DNA of 64,000 nt, taken from contig CAVSES010000001.1 in NCBI GenBank assembly GCA_963727045.1, forward strand, positions 744,001 through 808,000, given 5' to 3'. The notes beneath the pieces were generated by a model that worked only from the letters and a program-made list of their open reading frames with translations, ran no database searches and was not told where the DNA came from. The stretch comes from Bog-1198 sp963727045. Lineage in GTDB: Bacteria > Pseudomonadota > Gammaproteobacteria > Steroidobacterales > Steroidobacteraceae. Shown in pieces: positions 1 through 7,384 of this stretch (its first letter is position 1; each line of letters starts with the position of its first letter). Both the position numbers and the translations under genes were made by a program.

Positions 1-694
1 GGCCCCACGGGCCCTGCGGAAAGACCTTGCCGCGCGCATAGCCATCGTCGGCCGGATCGGAATAGATGAGCAGCGCGGCCGCGCCTTCCCGTTCCGCGGT
101 CAGAGCCTTGAATCCTCGGTAACTGTAAGGATTCGAGTAGCGCACGATGACGACCTTGCCCCTCACGCTGATGCCGTTCCTGCGCAACACCTCGTAGTCC
201 GCGGGATTGCCGCTGTGGGCGTAGACGAGTTCGGCAGTGACGTCACCGGAGGCGGAGTAACCGAAGTAGGCGCTGTCGATGCGAGGGTTCTTGGTGTCGG
301 GGTCGAGCGCGTATGCGTCCTCGCGGAGAGATGCCCTGTAGAGCACGGGGGACGTCATCTCGAGCGCTACCTTCCGCGGGCTCGAGTGCAGGACCTCGTA
401 GTGCCTCAGCGTCACGCCTTCCCAGCCTTGGCTGCGCCATTCGCGCGCGATGAGGTCCGCCAGCTCGTTGTTCCGCGCCGAGGCCGCGGGATGAGGTTCG
501 GTCGTGAAGATGCGATGCCATTCGCGAGCCCTGTCGGGCGAGGGCAGCGTTTGAAATAGCGCTTCCACCCGCTGCTCGTCGGCGGCATGCGCCGGCGCGA
601 ATCCGAGAATGGAATCCCCCAAGGCGGCCGGAGATGCGGCAATCGTGAACAACATGCCACGCACGATCGAAACGAGAACTTTGCGAATGATCAA
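1..694 (-). CDS. Secreted M28-family peptidase (glutamate carboxypeptidase II-like), 5' part
   Basis: The reading frame runs leftward off the window edge, so only about 231 N-terminal residues are seen. The TTG start is preceded by GAGGAG with 8 nt spacing; an ATG 13 codons later is the alternative. A hydrophobic export signal comes first, then an M28B-type N-terminal region and the protease-associated (PA) insert. Blocks such as KNPRIDSAYFGYSASGDVTA, GKVVIVRYSNPYSYRGFKA and GAAALLIYSDPADDGYARG are typical of the N-acetylated-alpha-linked acidic dipeptidase/PSMA family. The zinc-binding catalytic domain lies outside the window. Expected role is periplasmic or extracellular hydrolysis of acidic peptides; the substrate is not known. 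Confidence 0.85.
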   Translation of the reverse strand, partial: MIIRKVLVSIVRGMLFTIAASPAALGDSILGFAPAHAADEQRVEALFQTLPSPDRAREWHRIFTTEPHPAASARNNELADLIAREWRSQGWEGVTLRHYEVLHSSPRKVALEMTSPVLYRASLREDAYALDPDTKNPRIDSAYFGYSASGDVTAELVYAHSGNPADYEVLRRNGISVRGKVVIVRYSNPYSYRGFKALTAEREGAAALLIYSDPADDGYARGKVFPQGPWG

Positions 695-734
695 TGCAAC
701 AACTCCTCGGCGGGCGGATGATGACACCACGTGC

Positions 735-751
735 AATTGGTTGACCCAATC
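735..751. promoter_or_regulatory. Candidate GntR/FadR-type operator upstream of the M28 peptidase
   Basis: AATTGGT-TGA-CCCAATC lies about 40 bp upstream of the peptidase TTG start. It differs from the PdhR-type FCD/GntR consensus AATTGGTnnnACCAATT at two positions. The position suits repression of the peptidase promoter. No GntR gene is in the window, so the assignment rests on the motif only. Confidence 0.35.
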
Positions 752-881
752 ACGCGTCTCGGCGGCGCTGACCCTTGACGCAGGCGACACTTGTCGAGCG
801 CGGAGGATTTTCTTGGGCGAATTGTACGACACGCGCGAATGGTCTTATGCTGAGGACATTCTTACCAACTGGCGGGATATC

Positions 882-910
882 TTGTGCGCTCGTGGGCGAC
901 CTGCTAGAAT
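882..910 (+). promoter_or_regulatory. Sigma-70 type promoter (TTGTGC - 17 bp - TAGAAT)
   Basis: A -35 box TTGTGC (882-887) and a -10 box TAGAAT (905-910) are separated by the optimal 17 bp. No open reading frame follows; the next elements are an inverted repeat, a strong terminator and tRNA-Cys. Transcription would start near 917. The promoter probably drives a small RNA, a tRNA-Cys leader, or both. Confidence 0.55.
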
Positions 911-916
911 AAAAAA

Positions 917-1044
917 TTGGTCGTCAAACCAATGAGTTAGGCAATCTGTGCGAGAAACCTCCCAAGGTAGAGGTCGCGAGGTCGCGCTTCGTTTCCCGCC
1001 CCAGCAAATGGCAGAACCCCGGCAAGTCCGGGGTTCGTTTTTTT
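917..1044 (+). ncRNA. Candidate small RNA of about 128 nt
   Basis: The segment is bounded by a good promoter (882-910) and a strong intrinsic terminator (1014-1044) and has no coding frame with a ribosome site. Visible structure includes an ATTGGT/ACCAAT inverted repeat at its 5' edge (916-933) and a hairpin in which GCGA and CCTC pair with GAGG and TCGC around 950-985. It does not resemble SRP, 6S, RNase P or tmRNA core sequences. It could instead be an attenuated leader of the tRNA-Cys gene that starts 8 nt after the terminator T-tract. Confidence 0.4.
1014..1044 (+). terminator. Rho-independent terminator
   Basis: A perfect 9-bp stem (GAACCCCGG with CCGGGGTTC) around a 5-nt loop is followed, after one G, by seven T residues. 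It ends the candidate RNA just before tRNA-Cys. Confidence 0.85.
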
Positions 1045-1051
1045 GACCCAC

Positions 1052-1125
1052 GGCTAGGTGGCAGAGTGGTCATGCAGCGGCCTGCAAAGCCGCGTACAGC
1101 GGTTCGATTCCGCTCCTAGCCTCCA
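1052..1125 (+). tRNA. tRNA-Cys (GCA)
   Basis: The acceptor stem GGCTAGG pairs with CCTAGCC, followed by discriminator T (the U73 expected for cysteine tRNA) and an encoded CCA. The anticodon stem GCGGC/GCCGC closes a CTGCAAA loop with anticodon GCA. The TTCGATT T-loop is present. The 3' end overlaps the stop codon of the convergent b561-like gene. Confidence 0.97.
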
Positions 1126-1610
1126 ATAGAGCTGCCGGCAGGTGCGCTCGTGCGGTGCAGAACCCCCGCGAGCAGCCGAATCGTCACCAGCGCGACCGCT
1201 CCGCAAGCCAGGTAACCGCCTAAATGGTTTCCGAGTTCGCCGGCCCGCACAGCCTGGGGGGCGAGGAGAGCAAGCGCTTCCTTGACGAAAACCACGAGGT
1301 ACACCAGAAGAAACACCATGCGCGCAAGGTGGCGGGAAAATTCGCGGAGTTCGCAACGGCTCGCGCCTGACGAATGTCTTTCGTGCCAGTAGAATTGGGA
1401 GATCACCAATGCCAGCAAGAGCAGACCGAACAGTGGATGAATCTCCTGCCAGATGCCGTGCCTGATGCCGGCCGCCGGATTGCCGCCGAAGTCGAAAATG
1501 CCCGCGGCGACGGCGAGTATTGCAAGGGTTCCGTGAAGTATTCCCGCCTCACGGTGCCGGCGAGGCAGCTCCGCCGAAGAGCCCACTGCGCACTTACTCC
1601 GTGCAGCCAC
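1116..1610 (-). CDS. Cytochrome b561-like four-helix membrane protein
   Basis: The protein has 164 residues. The GTG start is chosen because GGAGG lies 8 nt upstream; an ATG 15 bases earlier overlaps that site. Four hydrophobic segments are visible, with histidines suited to haem ligation in the first (ILHGTL) and second (EIHPLFG) and a further HERH after the second. This fits a small b-type cytochrome electron carrier in the inner membrane, possibly of the ferric reductase or DUF4405 type, but the family is not certain. It is transcribed divergently from the Rieske operon, and its stop lies inside the 3' end of tRNA-Cys. Confidence 0.6.
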   Translation of the reverse strand: MAARSKCAVGSSAELPRRHREAGILHGTLAILAVAAGIFDFGGNPAAGIRHGIWQEIHPLFGLLLLALVISQFYWHERHSSGASRCELREFSRHLARMVFLLVYLVVFVKEALALLAPQAVRAGELGNHLGGYLACGAVALVTIRLLAGVLHRTSAPAGSSIGG

Positions 1611-1629
1611 CTGATATACCTCCATCGAA

Positions 1630-1644
1630 CTTTGTATTACAAAG
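1630..1644. promoter_or_regulatory. 15-bp palindrome CTTTGTATTACAAAG in a divergent promoter region
   Basis: Perfect 7-bp arms flank one central base. The site lies between the b561-like gene (start 1610) and the Rieske operon (start 1715), about 20 bp upstream of the former start codon. The AT-rich dyad stands out from the GC-rich surroundings and has the size of a dimeric repressor site. The cognate regulator is unknown. Confidence 0.45.
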
Positions 1645-1714
1645 TGACAGGTATCTCCATGAAGCGCAAGCCGAAGGTGCCGCGATTCAAAATCGGGTAC
1701 CATTCTGAATCAGC

Positions 1715-2782
1715 ATGCATGCCATGAACTCAACGCTCGAGTGCGACTTGCGCCGGGTCGGTGCGCATCCCGACTATTGGTACCCCTTGGCCTGGTCCGA
1801 GGAGCTCAAGGTCGGCAGGACCCTCGGACGCCGCTTCGCGGGCCTGCCCATCGTGATATATCGCGGCAATAGCGGGCAGGTGTTCGCGCTGGAAGACCGC
1901 TGCGCGCATCGCCAGGTGCCCTTGCACCTTGGGGTCGTGAGCGGCGATGAGCTCAAGTGCCACTATCACGGCTGGACCTACAACCGGACCGGCAAGTGTG
2001 TGAATGTGCCCTATCTCGGGGCGGATCGACTGCCCACCGGGGTCAAGTCCTATCCCGCGCGGGAAGTGGACGGGCTGATCTTCGTTTTTCCGGGCGATGC
2101 GAGTTTGGCGGAAAGCCGGTCGCCTGCGGCATTGGGCTCCTCAGGGCGCAAGGACTACAAGACCCGGCGGTTGAACCGTGAGGTCGCCTGCCACTACAGC
2201 TTCATGCACGAGAACTTGTTCGACATGAACCACCAGTTCATGCATCGCAAGCAGATGGGCTCGATCATGGCCCGATGCCTCGGCCGCCAACACGGCGACG
2301 ATTGGGCGCAGGTCGAATACAGCTTCAGCCGGAACGAGGGAAAGTCCTCGGTGGGTGAGCAGGTCATCGTGGACCTGATGCGCAAACGCAGCGTGGCCAA
2401 GAAGGACTTCTCCGATTACATGCGGATTCGCACAGATTATCCGACCCAGAGTCTGAAGGTCTGGGTCGGGCGCGACATCAAACCGACCGAAGATCCTGTG
2501 CTCGACGTGTGGCTGGCCTATACGCCCCTGGACGCCGCACAGCGAACCAACCGCACGTACGGCTATCTTTCAGTGAAGAAGCCGCGAATTCCGGGGGTTA
2601 TTCACGCGGTGTGGCCCTTCGTCACGTGGTTTACGGAAAATATCTTTCGCGAGGACAAGGAAATCGTGGAATTCGAGCAAAGGGCCTATGACGCACAGGG
2701 CGCGGACTGGAACAACGAGGTCTTTCCGCCGATAAGGGATCTGCGCGCGGTGCTGGCGCGTTGCGGCAGACCCATCGAATAG
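1715..2782 (+). CDS. Rieske [2Fe-2S] non-haem iron oxygenase
   Basis: The 355-residue protein is the first gene of a six-gene operon. The N-terminal Rieske domain has C63-x-H65 and C82-x2-H85. The catalytic domain carries ENLFDMNHQFMH (residues 166-177) with N167, D170, H173 and H177; D170 is the expected electron bridge between clusters and H173/H177 bind iron. The D-x2-H-x3-H spacing is one residue shorter than in VanA-type enzymes. Such enzymes use O2 for hydroxylation, demethylation or desaturation. No reductase or ferredoxin partner is adjacent. The context with a CDP-alcohol transferase suggests the substrate is a lipid or its headgroup, but this is inferred. An ATG 9 bases downstream is an alternative start. 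Confidence 0.88.
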   Translation: MHAMNSTLECDLRRVGAHPDYWYPLAWSEELKVGRTLGRRFAGLPIVIYRGNSGQVFALEDRCAHRQVPLHLGVVSGDELKCHYHGWTYNRTGKCVNVPYLGADRLPTGVKSYPAREVDGLIFVFPGDASLAESRSPAALGSSGRKDYKTRRLNREVACHYSFMHENLFDMNHQFMHRKQMGSIMARCLGRQHGDDWAQVEYSFSRNEGKSSVGEQVIVDLMRKRSVAKKDFSDYMRIRTDYPTQSLKVWVGRDIKPTEDPVLDVWLAYTPLDAAQRTNRTYGYLSVKKPRIPGVIHAVWPFVTWFTENIFREDKEIVEFEQRAYDAQGADWNNEVFPPIRDLRAVLARCGRPIE

Positions 2783-2789
2783 GACGCCC

Positions 2790-3452
2790 ATGCCGGTGCC
2801 CGATCAAGTTTCCTGCAGCGGCCGGACGGAGCAGCGTCCCTGGGATGCACGGCTCGCGCACCGCCTGATCATGCCGCTCAAGGATAGCTGGGTCACTCCG
2901 AATCATCTGACGACGGTGCGGCTAGGGGTGGGCCTTGCGGCTGCGGCCGCCTTTCTCCCCGGAACACACGGGTGGTCGAATTTCGGCGCGCTGCTGCTCA
3001 TCCTGTCGAACTTTCTCGATCATACGGACGGCGAATTGGCGCGTGCGAGCGGCAAGTCCAGCCGGATGGGCCACTTGTACGATCTGGCAAGCGATGCCGC
3101 GGTGACGATTTTGCTTTTCGTCGCCATCGGCGTCGGGGTCGGTGCGAATTCAGCCGCCCGGACCGTCATGCCGCCGGGCGTGCTCGGGCTGATCGCCGGC
3201 AGCGCCGTCGCGTTGATTTTCTATTTGCGAATGCGCCTCGAGGACATAGCGGGCAAGACCGCGAGCCAGCAGGCATCGCTGGGCGGGTTCGAGACGGAAG
3301 ATGTGCTGTACCTGCTGCCCCTGGTCACCATCAGCAACGCCGAGATGCCGTTCCTGGTTGCTGCGGCGGTCGTGGCACCGCTGTTCGCCGCATGGGTCGC
3401 GATCGATTACCGTCGCGTCCTCAATTTTCCGGCATCGCGGACCGCGCGATAA
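2790..3452 (+). CDS. CDP-alcohol phosphatidyltransferase family membrane protein
   Basis: The 220-residue integral membrane enzyme carries the complete CDP-alcohol phosphatidyltransferase signature at residues 77-102: D77, D80-G81, A84-R85, G94, D98 and D102 in the pattern D(x)2DG(x)2AR(x)8G(x)3D(x)3D. The family transfers a substituted phosphate from a CDP-linked donor to an alcohol acceptor. It begins 7 bp after the Rieske gene and ends one base before the next ATG, so it is translationally linked. It is not recognisably PgsA, PssA or Pcs. With the NTP transferase at 5280 it would form a donor-synthesis plus transfer pair. Acceptor and headgroup are unknown. Confidence 0.9.
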   Translation: MPVPDQVSCSGRTEQRPWDARLAHRLIMPLKDSWVTPNHLTTVRLGVGLAAAAAFLPGTHGWSNFGALLLILSNFLDHTDGELARASGKSSRMGHLYDLASDAAVTILLFVAIGVGVGANSAARTVMPPGVLGLIAGSAVALIFYLRMRLEDIAGKTASQQASLGGFETEDVLYLLPLVTISNAEMPFLVAAAVVAPLFAAWVAIDYRRVLNFPASRTAR

Positions 3453-4265
3453 ATGGATGCGGCGTCTACGGGGAGTGGCCGGTTCCCGCAGGCCATCGCC
3501 GCGTGCGCACCGAGCGATCCCGATCGGTCGGTGGCCGGGCGGCTGCCGCACTTCGATGCGGCCTCCCTGCGCCGGGACTTCATCGCGCAGGGCGCCTTCC
3601 TGCATTTGCCGGATTTTCTGCCGCCCGATATCACTTCCAGATTGATCGCGTCCGCCGCGTCCGTGTCCCCATCGGTGAACCGCAACTACCTGCCGGGCCA
3701 CAAGCAGGGAGGCAGCGTGAGCCGGCACACGATCGACCGACTGGCTCCGTTCATCGCCGAGCTCTATCGCTCGCCCGCGCTGATGGGTTGGTTGGGCCAG
3801 GTGTGCGGCGAGACCTTGCAGATGTCCCCGCTTGACGATCCGCACGCCTACGCCCTGTATTTTTATACACGGCCCGGCGATCACATCGGCTGGCACTATG
3901 ACACCTCTTATTATGCCGGCCGCCGTTATACGCTGCTGCTCGGCGTGGTCGACGAGTCCTCGTGCCGGCTCGACTACGAATTGCACACGCGCGAGGCGGG
4001 CACCGCCGTCGTGTCCGGTTCGATCAGAATACCGCCGGGCGGCCTCGTTTTCTTTGACGGCGACCGATTGCGCCACCGCATCACTCCGCTCTCGGACAAT
4101 GAGAAACGCATATCCCTCACGTTCGAATACGTGACCGACCAGACGATGCACCCCTGGCGGCGAATGATTTCCAACATGAAGGACGCGCTGGCCTACTTCG
4201 GCTTTCGCCAGGTGTTTCGTCGACCGCAGCATCGCGGAAATTCACGCGACAACGGCGCTGCATGA
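3453..4265 (+). CDS. 2-oxoglutarate/Fe(II)-dependent oxygenase-like protein
   Basis: The 270-residue protein starts directly after the preceding stop codon. In the double-stranded beta-helix region the facial triad is visible as H148-x-D150 (GWHYD) and distal H208 (RLRHRI), followed by R219 (EKRISL) in the position that binds the 2-oxoglutarate carboxylate. Members hydroxylate or desaturate unactivated carbons using O2 and 2-oxoglutarate. Two different oxygenases in one short operon suggest successive oxidation of the same product. The target is not identifiable from sequence. The 3' end overlaps the next start by 4 bp. Confidence 0.8.
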   Translation: MDAASTGSGRFPQAIAACAPSDPDRSVAGRLPHFDAASLRRDFIAQGAFLHLPDFLPPDITSRLIASAASVSPSVNRNYLPGHKQGGSVSRHTIDRLAPFIAELYRSPALMGWLGQVCGETLQMSPLDDPHAYALYFYTRPGDHIGWHYDTSYYAGRRYTLLLGVVDESSCRLDYELHTREAGTAVVSGSIRIPPGGLVFFDGDRLRHRITPLSDNEKRISLTFEYVTDQTMHPWRRMISNMKDALAYFGFRQVFRRPQHRGNSRDNGAA

Positions 4266-5245
4266 CGCGAAGGGGTGCCTGGCTTCTGTCGGCGGGCGTG
4301 CTGCTGTTCATCGGCGTGCTTGCCTCGCAAGGCCTGCCGGCCGTCGCCGCCTCCCTGGCAACCGCCGGCTCGGGTCTGGTATGGGTTGCGCTGTTTCATC
4401 TCGTCCCGCTCGTGCTGGATGCAGCGGCCATTCGCGTGCTGTTCGATGCCCGCGAAGGGCGTGCCTCGATGCGCGACGCGCTGCTCGCCAGGTGGGTGGG
4501 CGAATCCGCCAACAGCTTGATGCCGGCGGGACAGATCGGCGGCCCCCTCCTGATGGCGCGTTATTTGGCGCGGCGGGGGATGCGCATGCAGGACGCGGCC
4601 GCGGCGATCACGGTCAACACCACCCTTCAGACTTTCACGCAGATCGCGTTCGCGCTTCTCGGAGTCGCTTTGCTGGGCGCCGCGGCGGGCGGGCATATCT
4701 CGCAGCAGGCCCTGCGCGCTTCCTCATTGATCGCCAGCGGGTTCCTGGCGCTGCAGGTCGGAGGATTCTACTGGATGCAGCGCCGCGGATTGTTCGGCAG
4801 GTTGCTGCGCGCGGCCGCGCGATTCGGCGGCAAGCGCGATTGGTCGCATTGGGTGAGCCGCGCTGAAGCGATCGACCGTTCGGTGGCGCTCATTTACGGC
4901 CGCGGCGGCCGCGTGTCCGCCAGTCTGCTGCTCAACTTGGTCGGCTGGCTGGTCGGCACGGTCGAGGTATATCTCATTCTTTGGCTGATCCATCATCCGG
5001 TCGGGTGGAGCGATGCATTGTTGCTGGAAAGCTTGGGGCAAGCGATCCGCGGCGCCGCGTTCGCCATCCCCGGCGCGCTCGGCGTGCAGGAGGGTGGGTA
5101 TCTTTTGCTCGCGCCGATGGTCGGTTTGCCTCCCGAATCGGCGCTCGCACTGTCTCTCGCCAAGCGCGCGAGAGAGATCATTCTGGGATTGCCGGGCCTC
5201 TTGTTCCTGCACCTTTCGTCGCGCGCCCACGCCGCCGCCGTGTAA
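4262..5245 (+). CDS. LPG-synthase-type transmembrane flippase domain protein (UPF0104/HpnL-like)
   Basis: The 327-residue protein is almost entirely hydrophobic, with about eight membrane segments and the conserved PGALGVQEGGYLLL block near residue 275. This matches the lysylphosphatidylglycerol synthetase transmembrane/UPF0104 family without the catalytic aminoacyl-transfer domain. Relatives include the flippase half of MprF and the hopanoid-associated HpnL. In this operon it is a reasonable candidate for moving the lipid product of the cluster across the inner membrane. Its ATG overlaps the preceding gene by 4 bp. Confidence 0.78.
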   Translation: MTRRGAWLLSAGVLLFIGVLASQGLPAVAASLATAGSGLVWVALFHLVPLVLDAAAIRVLFDAREGRASMRDALLARWVGESANSLMPAGQIGGPLLMARYLARRGMRMQDAAAAITVNTTLQTFTQIAFALLGVALLGAAAGGHISQQALRASSLIASGFLALQVGGFYWMQRRGLFGRLLRAAARFGGKRDWSHWVSRAEAIDRSVALIYGRGGRVSASLLLNLVGWLVGTVEVYLILWLIHHPVGWSDALLLESLGQAIRGAAFAIPGALGVQEGGYLLLAPMVGLPPESALALSLAKRAREIILGLPGLLFLHLSSRAHAAAV

Positions 5246-5279
5246 GATTCCGGCATCCCGATTCAGCGAAAGGACATGA

Positions 5280-6044
5280 ATGCGCGCAATTATTCTCGCC
5301 GCCGGGCGCGGTCTGCGTTTGCAGCAAAAGGACGGCCGGCAGCTCCCCAAGTGCTTGCTGCAGTTCGGCGGGATGAGCTTGCTGGAACGTCATTTGCGCC
5401 TGCTGCGGAGCGTGGGGGTCGACGACATCGTTTTGGCGCTTGGCTACCGCCACGAATTGGTCGAGGCGGAACTCGATCGCCTGCACTGGCAGCCGCGCCC
5501 CGCCATCGTGCTGAATCCTCAATTCGAGCTGGGAAGCGTGTTGACGGTGCATACCGCCGCCGGCGCGATGGCAGGCGGCGGGGATATCCTCTTGATGGAT
5601 GCGGACGTCTTGTACGATGTGCGTATGGCGGAGGCGCTGGTTGCGGGGGCGGCTCCGATCAACCGCGTGCTGATCGACCGGGACTTCGAGGCCGGCGATG
5701 AACCGGTCAAACTCTGCGTAAGCGGCGGCGTGCCGATCGAATTGCGCAAGGTGCCGTCGCCGGATTTGACATACGACGTGATCGGCGAGTCGGTTGGATT
5801 CTTTCGCTTCCACCAGGCGGGGGCGCAACGGCTTGCCGAATTGGCCGCAGGCTACGTTGCGCGGGACCGCGCCCACATGCCCCACGAAGAAGCGGTACGC
5901 GACCTGCTGCTCGAACGCAGCCAGACCTTCGACGTCGCCGACGTGACGGGTGCTCCGTGGATCGAGATTGATTTCCCCACCGATGTGGTGCGCGCAGCGC
6001 ATGAGGTGCTGCCGCAGCTTCACCCCATAGCGGGTTCTGGGTGA
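5280..6044 (+). CDS. Sugar/alcohol-phosphate nucleotidyltransferase (MobA/LicC-like)
   Basis: The 254-residue protein opens with the nucleotide-binding loop LAAGRGLRL (residues 6-14) and the sugar-phosphate lysine in LPKCLL (K24), followed by GVDDIVLALGYRHE and an acidic metal site in LLMDADVLYD. These are hallmarks of NTP transferases that make CDP- or UDP-activated phospho-alcohols, for example phosphocholine, inositol-phosphate or aminoethylphosphonate cytidylyltransferases. AAAGGA lies just upstream of the ATG. With the CDP-alcohol transferase at 2790 it probably supplies a CDP-headgroup donor; CTP preference is inferred from context. Confidence 0.82.
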   Translation: MRAIILAAGRGLRLQQKDGRQLPKCLLQFGGMSLLERHLRLLRSVGVDDIVLALGYRHELVEAELDRLHWQPRPAIVLNPQFELGSVLTVHTAAGAMAGGGDILLMDADVLYDVRMAEALVAGAAPINRVLIDRDFEAGDEPVKLCVSGGVPIELRKVPSPDLTYDVIGESVGFFRFHQAGAQRLAELAAGYVARDRAHMPHEEAVRDLLLERSQTFDVADVTGAPWIEIDFPTDVVRAAHEVLPQLHPIAGSG

Positions 6045-7333
6045 GCAGCGCACGCGCATCAATCATCTTGGGACTCCTGTTGGCGCCGGGAGCGTGGGCC
6101 GAGCCGCCGCAGAGCGATCCGACGCAGGCGCCGGCGCCCGGTCCGATCCGGCCGCCGTCATCGCCGCCCACAGGGCTGCAGAGATGGTTCGATCCCTCGG
6201 CGGCGCCATTCATTCCCGTGCCCTTGATCGGCGTCGATCCGGACAGCGGTACCACGCTCGGCCTCATTCCGACCTGGGTGCACACCGACGAAAATCACGA
6301 GATCAACCGCATCATCGCGCCTGATGTGCTCTACAACCCATATTTCGGCTTCGGCGTGCACGGACGCGTGTACGGGTATTCCTCCAAAGACGAGCAATGG
6401 TCGGTCGTCACCGGCATCAAGGAGCGCGTCGAACGCGAATTCGATGCCGAGTATCAGCGCGGCCGTTTGCGCGAGGATCGTTGGTCGTTCAATACCAGCG
6501 TGGTTTACGACCGCAGCGGCGTACCGCGCTTTTACGGCATCGGCAATCACACGCCGGCGGCCGCCGAAACGAATTATACGAACCAGCAAGAGCGAGCAGA
6601 GGTTCAGGTGGGGCTGAATCTGAATCATGCATGGCAACTGCTCTACACGGGGCGCCTGCAGGTCGTCGACGTGCTTCCCGGAACTTTGGACAAGATCCCG
6701 TCGATCGAGACTCGTTTTCCCGGCACCCTGGGCACCGACCGGCAATTCCTCAATCGGCTGTCCATCATTTACGACACCCGGGACGACTTGACGGTCCCCC
6801 GCAGCGGCGTCCAGTTGATTGCGTACGGCGGGTTGGCCAGCCGCGACGGCGTGCTCAACGATTCCATGTACAGCGAGGCCGGCGGCGATGGGCGCGGCTT
6901 TTGGTCCGTTGGCCACGACACCATTCTGGCGGGGCACGTGGCCATACGCTACTTGCCAACGTCGCACGACGTGCCGTTCTGGGCGCTCAGCGGCCTCGGT
7001 GGGGGAGAGAGCTCGGTCGGCGGCGAACAGCCCCTGCGCGGCTGGGGGGTCGGACGGTTCTACGACCGGGATTCCTTTTCCGGCAGCATCGAACTGCGCC
7101 GCAAGGTGGCGACATACGAAGCCACGTCGACAAGCATCGATGTGGAGGTCACTCCGTTCATCGACGTGGGAAGGGTTTTCGCGCGCGCCGGTGCGTTTCC
7201 CCTGGATCAACTACACCGCGTCTACGGCGTCGGATTTCGCGGTATCGCGCGGCCCTTCGTCGTCGGATACGTCGACATCGGCTACGGCAGCGAAGGTGTC
7301 GCCGCGTTCACGGGACTCAACTATCCGTTTTGA
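6041..7333 (+). CDS. Omp85/BamA-family outer-membrane beta-barrel (surface antigen D15 type)
   Basis: The 430-residue protein begins with GTG overlapping the preceding stop, and has a signal peptide ending near AWAEPP. There are no POTRA repeats; the body is a beta-barrel with alternating aromatic strands, DTRDD (residue ~248) and the LRGW loop (QPLRGWGVG), the counterpart of the VRGF/Y motif in BamA barrels. It ends in a C-terminal phenylalanine as expected for BAM recognition. As the last gene of the operon it may deliver or translocate the product of this pathway, but an unrelated outer-membrane role is possible. Confidence 0.75.
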   Translation: MSSARASIILGLLLAPGAWAEPPQSDPTQAPAPGPIRPPSSPPTGLQRWFDPSAAPFIPVPLIGVDPDSGTTLGLIPTWVHTDENHEINRIIAPDVLYNPYFGFGVHGRVYGYSSKDEQWSVVTGIKERVEREFDAEYQRGRLREDRWSFNTSVVYDRSGVPRFYGIGNHTPAAAETNYTNQQERAEVQVGLNLNHAWQLLYTGRLQVVDVLPGTLDKIPSIETRFPGTLGTDRQFLNRLSIIYDTRDDLTVPRSGVQLIAYGGLASRDGVLNDSMYSEAGGDGRGFWSVGHDTILAGHVAIRYLPTSHDVPFWALSGLGGGESSVGGEQPLRGWGVGRFYDRDSFSGSIELRRKVATYEATSTSIDVEVTPFIDVGRVFARAGAFPLDQLHRVYGVGFRGIARPFVVGYVDIGYGSEGVAAFTGLNYPF

Positions 7334-7384
7334 CGGCGTGTGAACGGACGCTTGACCGTGAGCCGACCCCTTCGCGGCGCCCGG

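Noticed and set aside
916..933. ATTGGT-N6-ACCAAT as a second GntR operator
   Set aside because: The 6-nt spacer differs from the 3-nt spacer of PdhR-type sites, and the repeat could equally be the 5' hairpin of the candidate RNA. Kept only as an observation.
917..1044. Candidate RNA as SRP, 6S or tmRNA
   Set aside because: None of the conserved core sequences or sizes of these RNAs is present.
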